64,000 nt of DNA from Marivirga salinae (GCF_030503855.1 NZ_CP129971.1:441501-505500), one strand, 5' to 3'. Positions 1 to 9,750 are shown, counted from the stretch's first letter. Notes: generated from the sequence alone by a model not told the origin. Numbers and translations: made by a program.

Positions 1-90
1 AACATATAAATATGTGCTTTTTTGGTAAAATCTTAATTAAAATTAAATTTATATCTTAAGAAATACCATTAAATAGTGAGATATGCTTAC

Positions 91-942
91 TTATAGTATT
101 ATATTCAAATGCTGCAATATGTCTTTAGTGAATTTTGATAACGGCCTTTTTTCATGTTCCGAATTGTCAAGATAACTACCCCAAATAAATCGATCGATTT
201 CGGATTGCTGCTTTCCTAAGCCTCTGTAAGACTCGATTAACCCATCATAATACGATGCATTATAGGCTTGAGCTTTACTAATAATCTCCTTTAAATAGTC
301 TGAGTGTTCTTCATATAATTCTTTCAAATGAAATACTTTTATATTACTGTTTATGTTCGAGAAGTCAATTTCAACATCGTTTTTTAAAACCCAATCCAGA
401 GAGGCTTGCTCTCCCTCTTTCGTTTTCAATATGAATTTACAGTTATCATTAAAGCCTTTAAAGTAAGGATGTATATCAATATCACCTATTAATTTTGTGT
501 GATTACAAGTAGAGCAGGATGGGATCAAATTATAAAAAGATAATGCTAATTCAGGATATGACGCCTTTGGTTTAAAATGATCAAGTTCAGGACTAATTCT
601 ACCTTCTTTAATTGTAAAGGTATATTGCCTGTTGCAGTAAGGACATGCCCTTAAGTTTAAGCGTTCAAGTAACCAATGGCCATGACTGGAACGCATGACT
701 TTATATTGGTTTATCATATAATTTTTAAATTCCTCAAAGTCGTCTGGATTGGCTACTTTTAATCTTCCATATATAGTGTGGATATTATCAAAATCTTCTG
801 GCTTGGCCTTAATAATATCAGGTAAATTTGTAATGAAATATTCTTTTAACCGATTGGAATTGGCTCTTCGATTTGTAAGCTGTAATCTTGAAAGGTATTC
901 GTCAATGATTTCTTCTAAATTATTACGTTCTATCTTTATCAT
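91..942 (-). CDS. HNH endonuclease, Septu PtuB-like
   Basis: A 283-residue nuclease of the HNH/treble-clef type. Two zinc knuckles are visible, CPYC (Cys100/Cys103) and CSTC (Cys143/Cys146), with the HNH core LDHFKPK (Asp121-His122) between them and Asn147-His148 after the second knuckle. This spacing is typical of PtuB-like nucleases that partner an ABC-type ATPase. The start codon overlaps the stop of the upstream ATPase gene by four bases (ATGA), so the two are almost certainly translated together. The presumed role is DNA or RNA cleavage once the ATPase senses phage infection; that role is family knowledge, not visible here. The N-terminal ~85 residues are helical and unassigned. No reverse transcriptase or ncRNA is visible beside it, which argues against a retron of the ATPase/HNH type. 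Confidence 0.85.
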   Translation of the reverse strand: MIKIERNNLEEIIDEYLSRLQLTNRRANSNRLKEYFITNLPDIIKAKPEDFDNIHTIYGRLKVANPDDFEEFKNYMINQYKVMRSSHGHWLLERLNLRACPYCNRQYTFTIKEGRISPELDHFKPKASYPELALSFYNLIPSCSTCNHTKLIGDIDIHPYFKGFNDNCKFILKTKEGEQASLDWVLKNDVEIDFSNINSNIKVFHLKELYEEHSDYLKEIISKAQAYNASYYDGLIESYRGLGKQQSEIDRFIWGSYLDNSEHEKRPLSKFTKDILQHLNIIL

Positions 943-2897
943 TTTCCTGACTTTAATTTTTCAATTTCATCTCTTAACTTTTGAATCTCAGCATTAAGAT
1001 TCAATAGTTCTTTATTAGGGTTTAGTTCATTATATTTTTTTAGTAGTTGACTTTTAATAAATGGTTCACCTACCAGAAGAATCTCATTATATAAATATTC
1101 ATCAATTTTACCTTTATGAAGTTTTGCAAACATTTCATTTATTTTACGCTTAGCGAAATCACCAATTGGTACACCATCAAGAAAAAAGCCATTTTGTAAA
1201 AGTGAGTGGATATTAGCTCCAAATGTATTTTCCTGCATATTATCATATACCTGTTTACCATTATCTAAAAATAATACATTGTTTTTTGGGATGTCCGATA
1301 AAATAAAGGGGGAATGAGTAATCAGTTGAATATTAATGCTTTCAATATTAAAGTTCATCTGGCAAATACTATTAATAAGATGGTTAACAAATTGTCTCTG
1401 ATATTCAGGATGAAAATATAACTCTATCTCATCTAGGATTATATTGATGTGTTTATAGCTTATTCTTCTGTGATTACTTTTAATGGAGCTTAAGTTTCTT
1501 ATATGATAAAGTATAGAACTTGTTGTATAAACAAACTGTTTTTCTCCCGAGCTTAGCTGAGAAAATTTATACAGAGAATTATTTTTACCTTTCTCAGACA
1601 AATTAATTTCTGTACTGAAACAATGAGGTGGTATCAAATCTATATAGCGCCATTTTTTGAGATCCTTTCTGCGACTTATAGTTTCTGAAAATTCTTGTAT
1701 TGAGTAATTCTGTGATGTTATGTGTCTTAGCTCAAGAAATGCTAAAATCTGTCTGATTCTATATGTGATATGGCTTCTGTGATTATCTATTTCAATTAGC
1801 AATTCCGTTAATTCTTCATTTCTCTTATCATCCCATTTATCCGAATACTCTGAAGCTAATGCTGCATAATTATCAAATGCATCATAACGACTTACTTTTA
1901 TAGTTTTATAAGCAAGATATAATAAAGCTATTTCATATTCCGTATCTTTTTTAGTTGACTGTCTAAACCGGTATCTAGAGCTCCAAAAGGCTATTATTTT
2001 ATTTTTTAATTCTTCGAAAAAATCATCTGGCATTTGTGTACCACTATTATTATTCCATTGTTTTTTGATGTGCAACCATTTATTTTTCACTAATTCAGGC
2101 TGAAGTTCAATTGATAAAGAGCTAACAATGTTTTTTTCGTTAATTTCAGTAAAAAGAACATTTTGTTTCATATTCTCATTAAAAAACAAAGAGAATAACC
2201 TGTCGATAGCTAATTCATTTTCTCTCAAAATATTGATATTGCCATCTTCCCTCATGGGGTTTAATACTAGTGGAGTTTGATAGCCATCATTTTTGTGAAA
2301 AACACCCTTAAGCCATGAAACCTTTTCAGCTTCTTTACCTCCTGACATATAATCAAAAGAATTAAATGCATGTAAAGAATAATTCATTACTATTGAGTAA
2401 AAAAGATTAAGACTCAGTACTTTTTTCTTTCTTAAACCCGTGCTTCTCCATTTATTTTCTGAAAATTTCAGAAGAAAAATCTTATCTCCTCTTTGCTCAA
2501 GAAGATAATAATAAGAACCTAGTTCAAAATACATTTGGGCATAAATCGATCTTACAAAGGTTAGATTCGCGTCAACAGAATGAGATAAAATTTTACAGGC
2601 TATATTATTTATTAAACTCAATATAATATCTATCAGAGCACTTTTACCGCTTCCATTCTTGCCCACAATTGCTGAAATAGATATCTGAGGTTGCTTTGAG
2701 AAACTTTGGTTGAAAAATTCCGGACTCAAGTTACCGTTCTCTTTTTTATTAATCTTGAGTCTTTCTTGATTATCGGTCTCCAATAGTTCATAATCTCTAT
2801 AGAAGTAATAAGGTTTATTGGTTTGGAGATTTTTTTTTACTTGCTCTCGACATTCATTTAATATGTTTACTGCAATAATTTTAAGTTGGCTTTCCAT
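939..2897 (-). CDS. AAA/ABC-type ATPase, Septu PtuA-like
   Basis: A 652-residue SMC/OLD-like ATPase. Walker A is GKNGSGKS (residues 79-86), the ABC signature LSSGEKQ is near residue 450, Walker B with the catalytic Glu ([12 protein letters not shown]) is near 487, and the switch His (ITHSP) is near 526. The ~350 residues between Walker A and the signature are a helical insertion without a visible zinc hook. The C-terminus ends in a short coiled coil rich in Leu, Glu and Lys. It forms a two-gene operon with the HNH nuclease. In Septu the ATPase assembles with the nuclease and holds it inactive until nucleotide is depleted; assignment here rests on gene pairing and motifs. It is longer than many PtuA proteins, so a Septu relative is also possible. 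Confidence 0.85.
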   Translation of the reverse strand: MESQLKIIAVNILNECREQVKKNLQTNKPYYFYRDYELLETDNQERLKINKKENGNLSPEFFNQSFSKQPQISISAIVGKNGSGKSALIDIILSLINNIACKILSHSVDANLTFVRSIYAQMYFELGSYYYLLEQRGDKIFLLKFSENKWRSTGLRKKKVLSLNLFYSIVMNYSLHAFNSFDYMSGGKEAEKVSWLKGVFHKNDGYQTPLVLNPMREDGNINILRENELAIDRLFSLFFNENMKQNVLFTEINEKNIVSSLSIELQPELVKNKWLHIKKQWNNNSGTQMPDDFFEELKNKIIAFWSSRYRFRQSTKKDTEYEIALLYLAYKTIKVSRYDAFDNYAALASEYSDKWDDKRNEELTELLIEIDNHRSHITYRIRQILAFLELRHITSQNYSIQEFSETISRRKDLKKWRYIDLIPPHCFSTEINLSEKGKNNSLYKFSQLSSGEKQFVYTTSSILYHIRNLSSIKSNHRRISYKHINIILDEIELYFHPEYQRQFVNHLINSICQMNFNIESINIQLITHSPFILSDIPKNNVLFLDNGKQVYDNMQENTFGANIHSLLQNGFFLDGVPIGDFAKRKINEMFAKLHKGKIDEYLYNEILLVGEPFIKSQLLKKYNELNPNKELLNLNAEIQKLRDEIEKLKSGK

Positions 2898-2967
2898 GAA
2901 AGTAAATATTTTTGGTTGAAAGTAAATTAATTCTCAAAAAAACTAGTAATAATAGATTTATGCACAA

Positions 2968-3114
2968 CTATTCTAAATTATATAAACTGTCAAGGAATGC
3001 AGCTCGTGCATTACTGATTTTTTCTTCGACTGAGTTTGCAGGATTTGGGTTCTTCCACAAGTTACTGTCATATATTCTTTCTACGATATTCTCCAAATAT
3101 CTTTCGTAATTCAT
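2968..3114 (-). CDS. small ORF or gene remnant upstream of the Septu-like pair
   Basis: A 48-codon frame starting at an ATG and ending 70 bp before the ATPase start, same strand. The peptide (MNYERYLENIVERIYDS...) has balanced, protein-like composition, and the frame stays open for nine codons upstream of the ATG before a TGA. That fits either a small gene with a weak ribosome site or the C-terminal end of a decayed larger gene. I do not recognise a family. An overlapping plus-strand frame at 2912-3109 looks like its shadow. Confidence 0.35.
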   Translation of the reverse strand: MNYERYLENIVERIYDSNLWKNPNPANSVEEKISNARAAFLDSLYNLE

Positions 3115-3214
3115 GCCTGACTGTGTGATTCCATAAACCTTATAAAGTCATTGACTTGTTTAGGGATTGGTAATATATACAAGCCGTTTATTAAATGCAA
3201 AATTAATTTTATAA

Positions 3215-4027
3215 CTATTCAAAATTAGATAGAGCCCATTCTTTATTAAGATTGGCTTCCAATGCGGTTTCTTTGTTGGATTGAAACATCCAGAAGAAAT
3301 CTAGGGCTGATCTTTCTTCTATTTGATCTATGGTTACCAGGGCATCGCTGATTGTTTTTTTAGCGTCTTGCTGTTCGAATATAAAGCTTGCTGCATTGAT
3401 ATAATCTCCTTCTTCTTTTAATGCTACTATCTTCCAATAGCCTGTTGGTATTTTATGGGCTTCATCAGAACCTGGTAATGTGCCAATTGACTCGCCATCA
3501 TATAAGGGACCTGTCATGACATAGACTTCTCCTGTTTCTTCGCAAAGCTCTCTTACTTTCTTTTCTATTTTAGCCCATACACCTGAGTTTAGACTGCCAT
3601 TTTGAGGGGTGATGTTGGAGAGGTAATTTGTTTGTTGCCAATCAGGATGGCCATCAAATGATGCTAGAGGTGCCTGATGTCCTCTATGTGTTTTTAGTTC
3701 TGCAAATGCCCCATCATAATCGCCATGATCTCCAGGATAGGGTTCTAATGTTTCATCATCTTCTAGCCATGGGTCTTTTTCCCAGTCCCGGGTTTTCTTT
3801 GAGCCATTGATTATATCAGGTGTTAACCTGTAGGCTACCCAGTCTGCGAATTTTGTATCGTCATTATTGCTGAGCGCATAGATGTCTCTATTGATTAAGT
3901 CATTTGTTTCTGGCGTGCCATATGGATAGCCTCCTAAAAAATGTTTGCAATGGATTTCGGGTCTGTTCTCCTGACTAAGAACTGAAAATGGAAGTAATAA
4001 TAGAAGGAGGAGTAAAATCTTTTTCAT
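3215..4027 (-). CDS. secreted DNA/RNA non-specific endonuclease (NUC family)
   Basis: A 270-residue protein with a clear signal peptide (K-K then a Leu-rich stretch, likely cleaved after residue ~18). The His-metal nuclease core is visible: HRGHQAPLAS at residues 114-123, where His117 aligns with the general-base His of the usual D-R-G-H motif, then NYLSNITPQ, whose Asn should hold the Mg2+. The first position of the motif is His instead of Asp. VYVMTGPLY further on is the conserved strand of the fold. Function by family is extracellular or periplasmic cleavage of DNA and RNA, for nutrient scavenging or removal of foreign nucleic acid. It has its own transcription unit and is not tightly spaced with the Septu-like pair. 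Confidence 0.85.
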   Translation of the reverse strand: MKKILLLLLLLLPFSVLSQENRPEIHCKHFLGGYPYGTPETNDLINRDIYALSNNDDTKFADWVAYRLTPDIINGSKKTRDWEKDPWLEDDETLEPYPGDHGDYDGAFAELKTHRGHQAPLASFDGHPDWQQTNYLSNITPQNGSLNSGVWAKIEKKVRELCEETGEVYVMTGPLYDGESIGTLPGSDEAHKIPTGYWKIVALKEEGDYINAASFIFEQQDAKKTISDALVTIDQIEERSALDFFWMFQSNKETALEANLNKEWALSNFE

Positions 4028-4143
4028 CTTTGATTTTGGTTGTTGGTGGGTTTAATATAGTGATTTTATGCAAAAAGAATTGAAAAGTGATAAATAATGC
4101 ATAAAAATACTAAATCACTTTGATGTTTTGAGGAAGGGAATTT

Positions 4144-4275
4144 TTAATCCCCTTTTTTATGTTTGTGTGGCTTGAGTGATGGTGTATTACCAGGTGTTTC
4201 TTTATTATCTCTTTGGCGCTTGTCTGGTTTTCCTGTTGATTTAGCAATCTTTTTTGGACCTGTTTTAATTCCCAT
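4144..4275 (-). CDS. 43-residue basic protein, Lys/Pro-rich
   Basis: A very small gene read as MGIKTGPKKIAKSTGKP followed by a basic, Pro- and His-containing tail ending KHKKGD. Support comes from an unusually good ribosome site for this genome, GGGAGG seven bases before the ATG, and from composition: highly charged, no hydrophobic core, so probably disordered and nucleic-acid or ribosome associated. Upstream at 4303-4316 lies a short inverted repeat (ATTGT-N4-ACAAT) that could be an operator. I do not recognise a family. Confidence 0.6.
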   Translation of the reverse strand: MGIKTGPKKIAKSTGKPDKRQRDNKETPGNTPSLKPHKHKKGD

Positions 4276-4502
4276 AATGTACCTCCCTTTTATTTGGTTT
4301 GTATTGTTTATACAATATAGTAATTAATTATTAATGAGGAGGTTATAGTTTTCGAATATTTTTCTGCTGTTTGAATACTATTTGTAAATGAACGTTTGTA
4401 GATGGCTTTAAATAGTAAGAGATTAAGAAAAATTGTTGGCTATTTATAATCTTTTTATCTAATTTGATGTTAAATATTTTTGAGGTTTCTTAACTTTATA
4501 AA

Positions 4503-4661
4503 ATGGCAGTACAAATCAAAAAAGAAATAGTAAATCAAAAAAAGTATAAGATTACTAAATCTGGAACTTTTTATATTGATCAAAAAGACATTATTAAATC
4601 AGATCGATTTAAGCAAATCGTTCACCGATTAAAGCCTGTTAGTAAGCTTAAAAAGGGATGA
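4503..4661 (+). CDS. 52-residue basic protein, translationally coupled to next gene
   Basis: A small frame beginning MAVQIKKEIVNQKKYK and ending VSKLKKG, with about one third Lys/Arg and a predicted beta-alpha pattern in the middle (SGTFYIDQKDIIKSDRFKQ). Its TGA overlaps the ATG of the following membrane-protein gene (ATGA at 4658-4661). That makes it likely real and part of a two-gene unit. Function unknown; a small cytoplasmic partner or DNA-binding regulator of the neighbour is possible but is inference. Confidence 0.55.
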   Translation: MAVQIKKEIVNQKKYKITKSGTFYIDQKDIIKSDRFKQIVHRLKPVSKLKKG

Positions 4662-5332
4662 GTTGGAGCTTACTTCTTTTACCACTTTTAGGAGGATATT
4701 ATTTTTTGTCTAGGTGTATTAAGTGGAAGTATTTTTATAGGCGTATTGAACGACAAAGACTCATTTTCAATTCCCTTCTAGTAGGATTTATCTTTTTCTT
4801 AAGTGGATATTCAATATGGTTTACACTTAAAAGCGTTTTCCCTTTCGAAGTTGAGCACTTTATTTTATTCAGCGGCATAAGTGTACAATTTTTCTTCCCT
4901 GCTCTCCTTTCATTTCTTATAGCTTTCTTATACACAAAATCCTTTAATTTGATTAAAAGGGAAAATGAAAATTGGTATTTGGCTGAAGTTATTCGCAAAA
5001 CTGGAAATTCATTACAAATAGATTTTCTAAGAAGCTATTTTTTAGAAGAGATTGTTATGATGACCTTGAAAAATGGGAAAGTGTACGTTGGACTTGTCTC
5101 AGAATTACATGAACCACATCCGGATTCCTCTTTTGTTAGATTAATTTTATTTTATAGCGGCTACAGAAATGAAAAGATGGATGTGAATTTAGAAAAGGAT
5201 TATAATCTCAATGTTTACAGTGATGGAAATGAAGATACGGATTTAGTGTCGGTGGTTATTTCTGAGCCTGAAATCTTAAGCATGACTTTCTATAATCAAG
5301 ATGTTTATGATCGCCTGAATTCAGAAAATTAG
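4658..5332 (+). CDS. hypothetical membrane protein with C-terminal Sm-like domain
   Basis: A 224-residue protein with three hydrophobic segments in the N-terminal half (about residues 2-18, 38-56 and 68-92), then a soluble C-terminal domain. The soluble part contains MTLKNGKVYVGLVSELHEP (about 135-153) followed by strands with conserved-looking acidic residues. This resembles the small beta-barrel (Sm-like) cytosolic domain attached to membrane anchors in some accessory bacterial proteins. I cannot name a family with confidence. It is coupled to the 52-residue gene before it and lies between defence genes, so a role in defence is plausible only by neighbourhood. Confidence 0.6.
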   Translation: MSWSLLLLPLLGGYYFLSRCIKWKYFYRRIERQRLIFNSLLVGFIFFLSGYSIWFTLKSVFPFEVEHFILFSGISVQFFFPALLSFLIAFLYTKSFNLIKRENENWYLAEVIRKTGNSLQIDFLRSYFLEEIVMMTLKNGKVYVGLVSELHEPHPDSSFVRLILFYSGYRNEKMDVNLEKDYNLNVYSDGNEDTDLVSVVISEPEILSMTFYNQDVYDRLNSEN

Positions 5333-5365
5333 AGGCTTTATCTGTAAATTATACTTATGTTTTTC

Positions 5366-6289
5366 TTATAAGTTCTCACTTCCTTTTGATAATAAGTATT
5401 TAAAATCTTCATTTGGTAAGATTTTAGATACTATGAAAGTAGCCGTTTCCTTATTGATTATTTTTGACAAGGTTAGATCAACGATTTTCCCTTGTACCAA
5501 TTGCTTCCAGTTTTTCTTATTCAATGTTTTACTTAGTGTTTTGAGTTCTTCTAATTCATTAAATAGTATTTCTTGACCAAGACCAAGTATTTTGAGTTCT
5601 TTCATTACCTCATCAATTGAATTTTTACTGTCCTTAACCGTTTTTCGTTTCCTTGATCTCTGCCATTTTCCTAATTGTAATTCGCCTTTGATTGTAATTT
5701 GGTATTCATCATTAGAAGAATTTATAAAATATAATTTGGCAAGCTCATGGATTACTTCTCTTAATTCATCTTTACCCCTAGGTAAAACAATTCCATTTCC
5801 TGCTAAAATCCATTCAATAGAGTAGAAATGTTTGTCTTTTAGTTTATTTAATTTAAAAAGTATAAGGTATAAGATATCGTCAATAGAGTGTTCTTTGATG
5901 TTAATTAAGGGCTCCTTTTTAAGAATTGTATCTGAATGTGAAAGAACTGCAATGAATTTTTCTAAGAATTCAATTTTGTTGTTTAAAACTCTATTTACCT
6001 TTCTGTCCTTATCTTGGATTGAATCTCCACTCTTTATGTAATACCATCCAAAAAAATCACCAATTCCGTAGGATTCATAATTATTCCATAACCAATTATC
6101 AGGATCGGTAAATGAGTTATCGAAAACAATCTGTATTTTTTCATCAAAAGAATCTCTTTTCTCAATAGCATTTTTCAAATCATACTCACTTCTATTTTCC
6201 TTTTTGTAAAGCTCCTTTAAATCGTCAATGACAGGTGTTATCGATTCATTAAATTTTTGAAGCGATGATTTGATTCGAATATTTTCCAT
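5366..6289 (-). CDS. hypothetical protein, mixed helical with winged-helix-like centre
   Basis: A 307-residue soluble protein with no signal peptide or membrane segment. The N-terminal ~130 residues are helical and charged. The centre (about residues 160-205) has a helix-helix-strand pattern ending YQITIKGELQLG, suggestive of a winged helix, followed by a strongly basic patch (KWQRSRKRKTVKD). The C-terminal 90 residues are helical and Leu/Lys rich, a likely oligomerisation segment. It starts directly at the end of a broken RhuM-like remnant and lies downstream of the type III restriction operon on the same strand. It could be expressed from that operon or be an independent defence accessory. 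No family recognised. Confidence 0.6.
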   Translation of the reverse strand: MENIRIKSSLQKFNESITPVIDDLKELYKKENRSEYDLKNAIEKRDSFDEKIQIVFDNSFTDPDNWLWNNYESYGIGDFFGWYYIKSGDSIQDKDRKVNRVLNNKIEFLEKFIAVLSHSDTILKKEPLINIKEHSIDDILYLILFKLNKLKDKHFYSIEWILAGNGIVLPRGKDELREVIHELAKLYFINSSNDEYQITIKGELQLGKWQRSRKRKTVKDSKNSIDEVMKELKILGLGQEILFNELEELKTLSKTLNKKNWKQLVQGKIVDLTLSKIINKETATFIVSKILPNEDFKYLLSKGSENL

Positions 6290-6436
6290 TTATTTAGCAT
6301 TTTCAAACGGATCCTGCATGCTTTTTTGTTTAAGCCATACTGTTTAATCTTGTAAAAATACATCAATTTTCACCGCTTCTGTATTGGCTACATAGAGGAA
6401 AAATTCGCTTTGACTTTGGTTGAGGATGTTCTGCAT
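6290..6436 (-). pseudogene. RhuM-like N-terminal remnant, stop-interrupted
   Basis: One reading frame across this gap reads MQNILNQSQSEFFLYV..., then VKIDVFLQD, a TAA, then TVWLKQKSMQDPFENAK and a final TAA. RhuM-family proteins start with a strand containing the very conserved phrase D/E-E-T-V-W-L-T-Q-x-Q-M. Here the Glu codon before TVWL is replaced by the TAA at 6344-6346, consistent with GAA to TAA. The matching phrase on both sides of the stop, in the same frame, makes chance unlikely. Everything beyond about residue 48 of RhuM is gone. RhuM genes are frequent passengers in type I and III restriction loci, which fits the position 12 bp after res. Confidence 0.7.
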
Positions 6437-6447
6437 CTGTTATATTA

Positions 6448-9090
6448 TTAGAGTTTAGCAAGGAGCTCTTTTGCTTTGGTTCGATTATAAGCATCATCCG
6501 GTGAAATCTTATCATAAACCATGAAGTAGTGATAGTTTTTTCCTGCTAAATCAGCCCATTTGTTTCCTAATCTTCTCTTGGACGCACTATCAGGATTGTC
6601 TCTGTCGTCACCTTTCGTTTCAAGTAATATGATATTTCCTGATTTGGTTACCACTATGAAGTCGGGGTAATGATTAGATTTGAATCCATTGATCGAAAAC
6701 CCCTTACTTCTACCAAGGTTTCTATGCCAGAATGCAATGTTGTTCATACTGGCAATATCTGTAATGATAGTAGTTTCAAAATTATTCATGGAGCCTTCAC
6801 GCTCATATAAGGAATTGCTAATGGAACCACCTAATATGCCAGGCACAATTGCATCTGCAAATTGCCAAGTGGGTTTTGTCACAACCTTACCGATTTTGAC
6901 CATGTCGTTAAACTGTTCTTCCGCATAAGCATCAGCATGTAGTCTTACCTTAGCTTTGATTTTTTCAGCGTAACTATACTTCCTAACCAAAATATCCTTC
7001 AATTGCTCGGGATTAAGGCTGGCTAAAATACGCTCTATGTATTTGCGTATTTCCTGATCAGAGATCGGATACATATTTCCTACAAGCTGAATAAGCTGAT
7101 GTGCAATGTCTTTTACTTGGTTTTCTTTTGGTTTAGCCAGTATGTACTCCACCATTGGATCTTTTACTAACTGATCCTCTATTTTTGTGAAGCGTGGGGT
7201 GTATTCATCTTTACCCACTTTTTCAATATCCACTTTGTATAGGTCAGAAGAGATTTGGTCAAAGTCTATTTTGGTATCCTCATTTGATAGCTTGAAATTC
7301 TTTAACAGTGCTTCTTGATTTAGCAGTTCTTCACCTGTGCCAAATATGTCACCTTGAGGCGTTTCCAAATAAAATTGTGGGAGTTGTATTTCCTTGGCAA
7401 CCTCTCTATGCTGCTCAATAAGTTTATATCTTTTTACTTTATCGCCCATTTCCATGAATTGGTTTTCGTCAATTGGTTGGCTTTGCTGTTTTTCAATTTC
7501 AGCCTCCATTTCTTTGTTTTGCTCTTCGGCCATTGATTCAATTTCAACTACTACAGCATCTTCTGAAGGAGTCTCTGCTTCAAACTCAGGATTGAAAGAA
7601 ACACGGTCTTTGTCGATTTCATCTTCTTGATTCGTATCTGATTCTTGTTGTTCGGGGAAAAGGAAAGATTCCATGGGATCGCCTCCCGAGGATTTTTTTT
7701 CCTCCTCTGGCATTATGTCTCTTTGGCGATAATCCTTTTCACTGAAACCAGATGCTTGTAGGCCTTCTACAATATTTTGAAGTGTGTCATTGAATTTTGC
7801 TGAAGCAGTTAGCACATAGGAAACATTAAGTAAAGAAGCTGCATGCTTCATTACGTAGGGCTGGCGTAAGACACGCCCTAAGATTTGTTCTACATCTACT
7901 GCTGATGATTTGTCGGCAAGGGAAGCCAATATGTAAGCAAAAGGACAATCCCAGCCTTCCTTTAGTGCATTGATGGTAATGATGTATCGAACAGGGCAAG
8001 ATTTATCCATCAAATCAATGCCTTTTAGTTCATCCCTATCTGCCGTTTTAATTTTTATTTGTTCCTCAGGAATTCCAATTTTCAGCAGTTGCTCCTTTAG
8101 CTTGTCAAAAGTGGTATTGTCATTATTCGTTTTGGGTTGTGCTTGAAACAGTACGATAGGGCGGATGTATTTTCCACCCTTTTTATGTTGGTCTATTGCC
8201 AGAACTTCTAGTTTTCTTTGAAGATGTAGCGCACTATTAATGACTTCTGTTTTATCATGGTGGTTATAAACAATTACGGGAAGCTTTACCATATGCTCCT
8301 TCTTCAGCTCAATAGCAGGTACTAAGCTGATGATGTTGCTGTTTTCCTTAGGTGTAGCAGTTAGGTCAAGAATGAAAGATGGATTGAGGTTTTTGAGCAT
8401 GTCAACACTCAGCTTACTTTCAGCATTATGACTTTCATCTACTACTAAAACAGGATTTAAGCTCCTAATTACATTGATGAGTGCTGTTTCGTCTGTGTTG
8501 TCGAGTACATGAGAATGGTCTTTGTACTGCGCTACAAAAGGGGCTAATTGCCCATTTTCCTGGAATACTTTTCTATCTTCTTTGTTGGATGCTCGGAGAC
8601 TGGCGAAACTCATTACAATAATAGTGAGCTGGTCTTGAACCACCGTAGGATTGAAGTTTGAGCCTTGGAGTAAGTCCTTTTTTTCGTAAACTTCTACTCT
8701 ATGATTAAAAAGCGTGTCTAATCGTTGTCGATACGGATGTTCCGGATTGCTAAGATTGCTTACAGTTTGGTTTAATAAATTGCTCCATGGGACTAACCAA
8801 ACAACTGCTTTGGGTAATTCACTACCAAAAGCATTGAAAATAGTGTGCAGTGCATTGCAGGCAATAAAAGTTTTGCCCCCAGCTGTCGGTACCTTGATAC
8901 AGACGTTTGCAGCATTTGGGATATTGTTTTTATAGGGCTCCATACCTTCACCAGTGATGGGGTTGTAAGGACCAATCTTGTCTTCCCAATAATTATTAAA
9001 GGCCACATTGATTTTCTTGTATTCCTGCACGTAGCCCAGATATTGCTCAAGGTCTTGAATGACTTTATGTTGGTAGCTTTTTAATTCCAT
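6448..9090 (-). CDS. res: type III restriction enzyme, Res subunit
   Basis: An 880-residue superfamily 2 helicase-nuclease. Motif I is PTAGGKT (residues 68-74), motif II is DESH near 216, motif III is DLTATP near 241, and motif VI is represented by EQILGRVLRQP in the middle. A long acidic, Gln/Glu-rich linker (about 450-540) precedes the C-terminal part. The nuclease is PD-(D/E)xK type: YPDFIVV followed by LLETKGD near 808-825. It hydrolyses ATP, travels from an unmethylated site and cleaves when complexed with Mod. It is the last gene of a four-gene operon and starts only 2 bp after the DUF4276 gene. No disruption is visible. Confidence 0.93.
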   Translation of the reverse strand: MELKSYQHKVIQDLEQYLGYVQEYKKINVAFNNYWEDKIGPYNPITGEGMEPYKNNIPNAANVCIKVPTAGGKTFIACNALHTIFNAFGSELPKAVVWLVPWSNLLNQTVSNLSNPEHPYRQRLDTLFNHRVEVYEKKDLLQGSNFNPTVVQDQLTIIVMSFASLRASNKEDRKVFQENGQLAPFVAQYKDHSHVLDNTDETALINVIRSLNPVLVVDESHNAESKLSVDMLKNLNPSFILDLTATPKENSNIISLVPAIELKKEHMVKLPVIVYNHHDKTEVINSALHLQRKLEVLAIDQHKKGGKYIRPIVLFQAQPKTNNDNTTFDKLKEQLLKIGIPEEQIKIKTADRDELKGIDLMDKSCPVRYIITINALKEGWDCPFAYILASLADKSSAVDVEQILGRVLRQPYVMKHAASLLNVSYVLTASAKFNDTLQNIVEGLQASGFSEKDYRQRDIMPEEEKKSSGGDPMESFLFPEQQESDTNQEDEIDKDRVSFNPEFEAETPSEDAVVVEIESMAEEQNKEMEAEIEKQQSQPIDENQFMEMGDKVKRYKLIEQHREVAKEIQLPQFYLETPQGDIFGTGEELLNQEALLKNFKLSNEDTKIDFDQISSDLYKVDIEKVGKDEYTPRFTKIEDQLVKDPMVEYILAKPKENQVKDIAHQLIQLVGNMYPISDQEIRKYIERILASLNPEQLKDILVRKYSYAEKIKAKVRLHADAYAEEQFNDMVKIGKVVTKPTWQFADAIVPGILGGSISNSLYEREGSMNNFETTIITDIASMNNIAFWHRNLGRSKGFSINGFKSNHYPDFIVVTKSGNIILLETKGDDRDNPDSASKRRLGNKWADLAGKNYHYFMVYDKISPDDAYNRTKAKELLAKL

Positions 9091-9092
9091 GC

Positions 9093-9746
9093 TTAAATTG
9101 TTTCAAGTTGAGTAATCCAATTATTGAATCGAGGTGATTTTGCTCTTAGATTTACTAGCCCAATATTATCGGCTAAAATGGTTCCATAAACTATTTTATT
9201 ATAGCCATCAATCAGTCTATACAACCTCTTGGAAGGTGCATTTTTAGGATTATCATTGATTAATTCCGGATTTGGATATTGATCCAGTATTCTTATTAAT
9301 TCTGGCTTATCCTTAAATTCTGATGACTCGAAAGTTGCCTCAAATGAATCAAGATTATTAAATAACAAACCTTCAAATTCATGCAATTGGTAATATGGCA
9401 TAAATCTGTTTCTCAGGTCATCTGGTATCTGATTTAACATAGCTGATTCAAGAAATGTCATCCGTTCGGCTCTATCTACTATAGACTTAGATTCGTCCCA
9501 TTCGGGATATTTGAACTTGTCAGGGATTCCATAATAGTCAATCAGCGTTGTGACTGTTGAATTGCCTTCTCTGAGATGTCCTAAAATTTGGTCTTTCAAG
9601 ATTTTCCAAGGCACAATACCGCCAGCTGATTTCTTTATCAGCGGAGTTTGAATAAAAATATTTTTTGAAGTAAAGTGAGGTTCTAAAACATCTCTTATAA
9701 ATTCCTGTTCTGTAGGACCCTCACAAATGATTACTAATCTCTTCAT
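9093..9746 (-). CDS. DUF4276 (TOPRIM-like) protein nested in the type III RM operon
   Basis: A 217-residue protein opening with LVIICEGPTEQEF (residues 4-16), the acidic strand-loop of the DUF4276/TOPRIM group; a conserved HEFEGLLF follows near residue 122 and the end is GIVNLRAKSPRFNNWI-like. Such proteins pair with an SMC/OLD-like ATPase in many bacteria, in the manner of OLD, AbiL-type and PARIS-type systems, where the TOPRIM part is the nuclease effector. Here the ATPase is immediately upstream (4 bp gap) and both lie between mod and res. Role as an effector is inferred from family and pairing. Confidence 0.85.
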   Translation of the reverse strand: MKRLVIICEGPTEQEFIRDVLEPHFTSKNIFIQTPLIKKSAGGIVPWKILKDQILGHLREGNSTVTTLIDYYGIPDKFKYPEWDESKSIVDRAERMTFLESAMLNQIPDDLRNRFMPYYQLHEFEGLLFNNLDSFEATFESSEFKDKPELIRILDQYPNPELINDNPKNAPSKRLYRLIDGYNKIVYGTILADNIGLVNLRAKSPRFNNWITQLETI

Positions 9747-9750
9747 ACAC

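Noticed and set aside
91..2897. Retron with ATPase/HNH effector
   Set aside because: No reverse transcriptase gene and no msr/msd-like structure in the sequence upstream.
2912..3109. 65-codon plus-strand frame
   Set aside because: It overlaps the better-composed minus-strand 48-codon frame, has no ribosome site and starts next to the ATPase promoter; probably a shadow.
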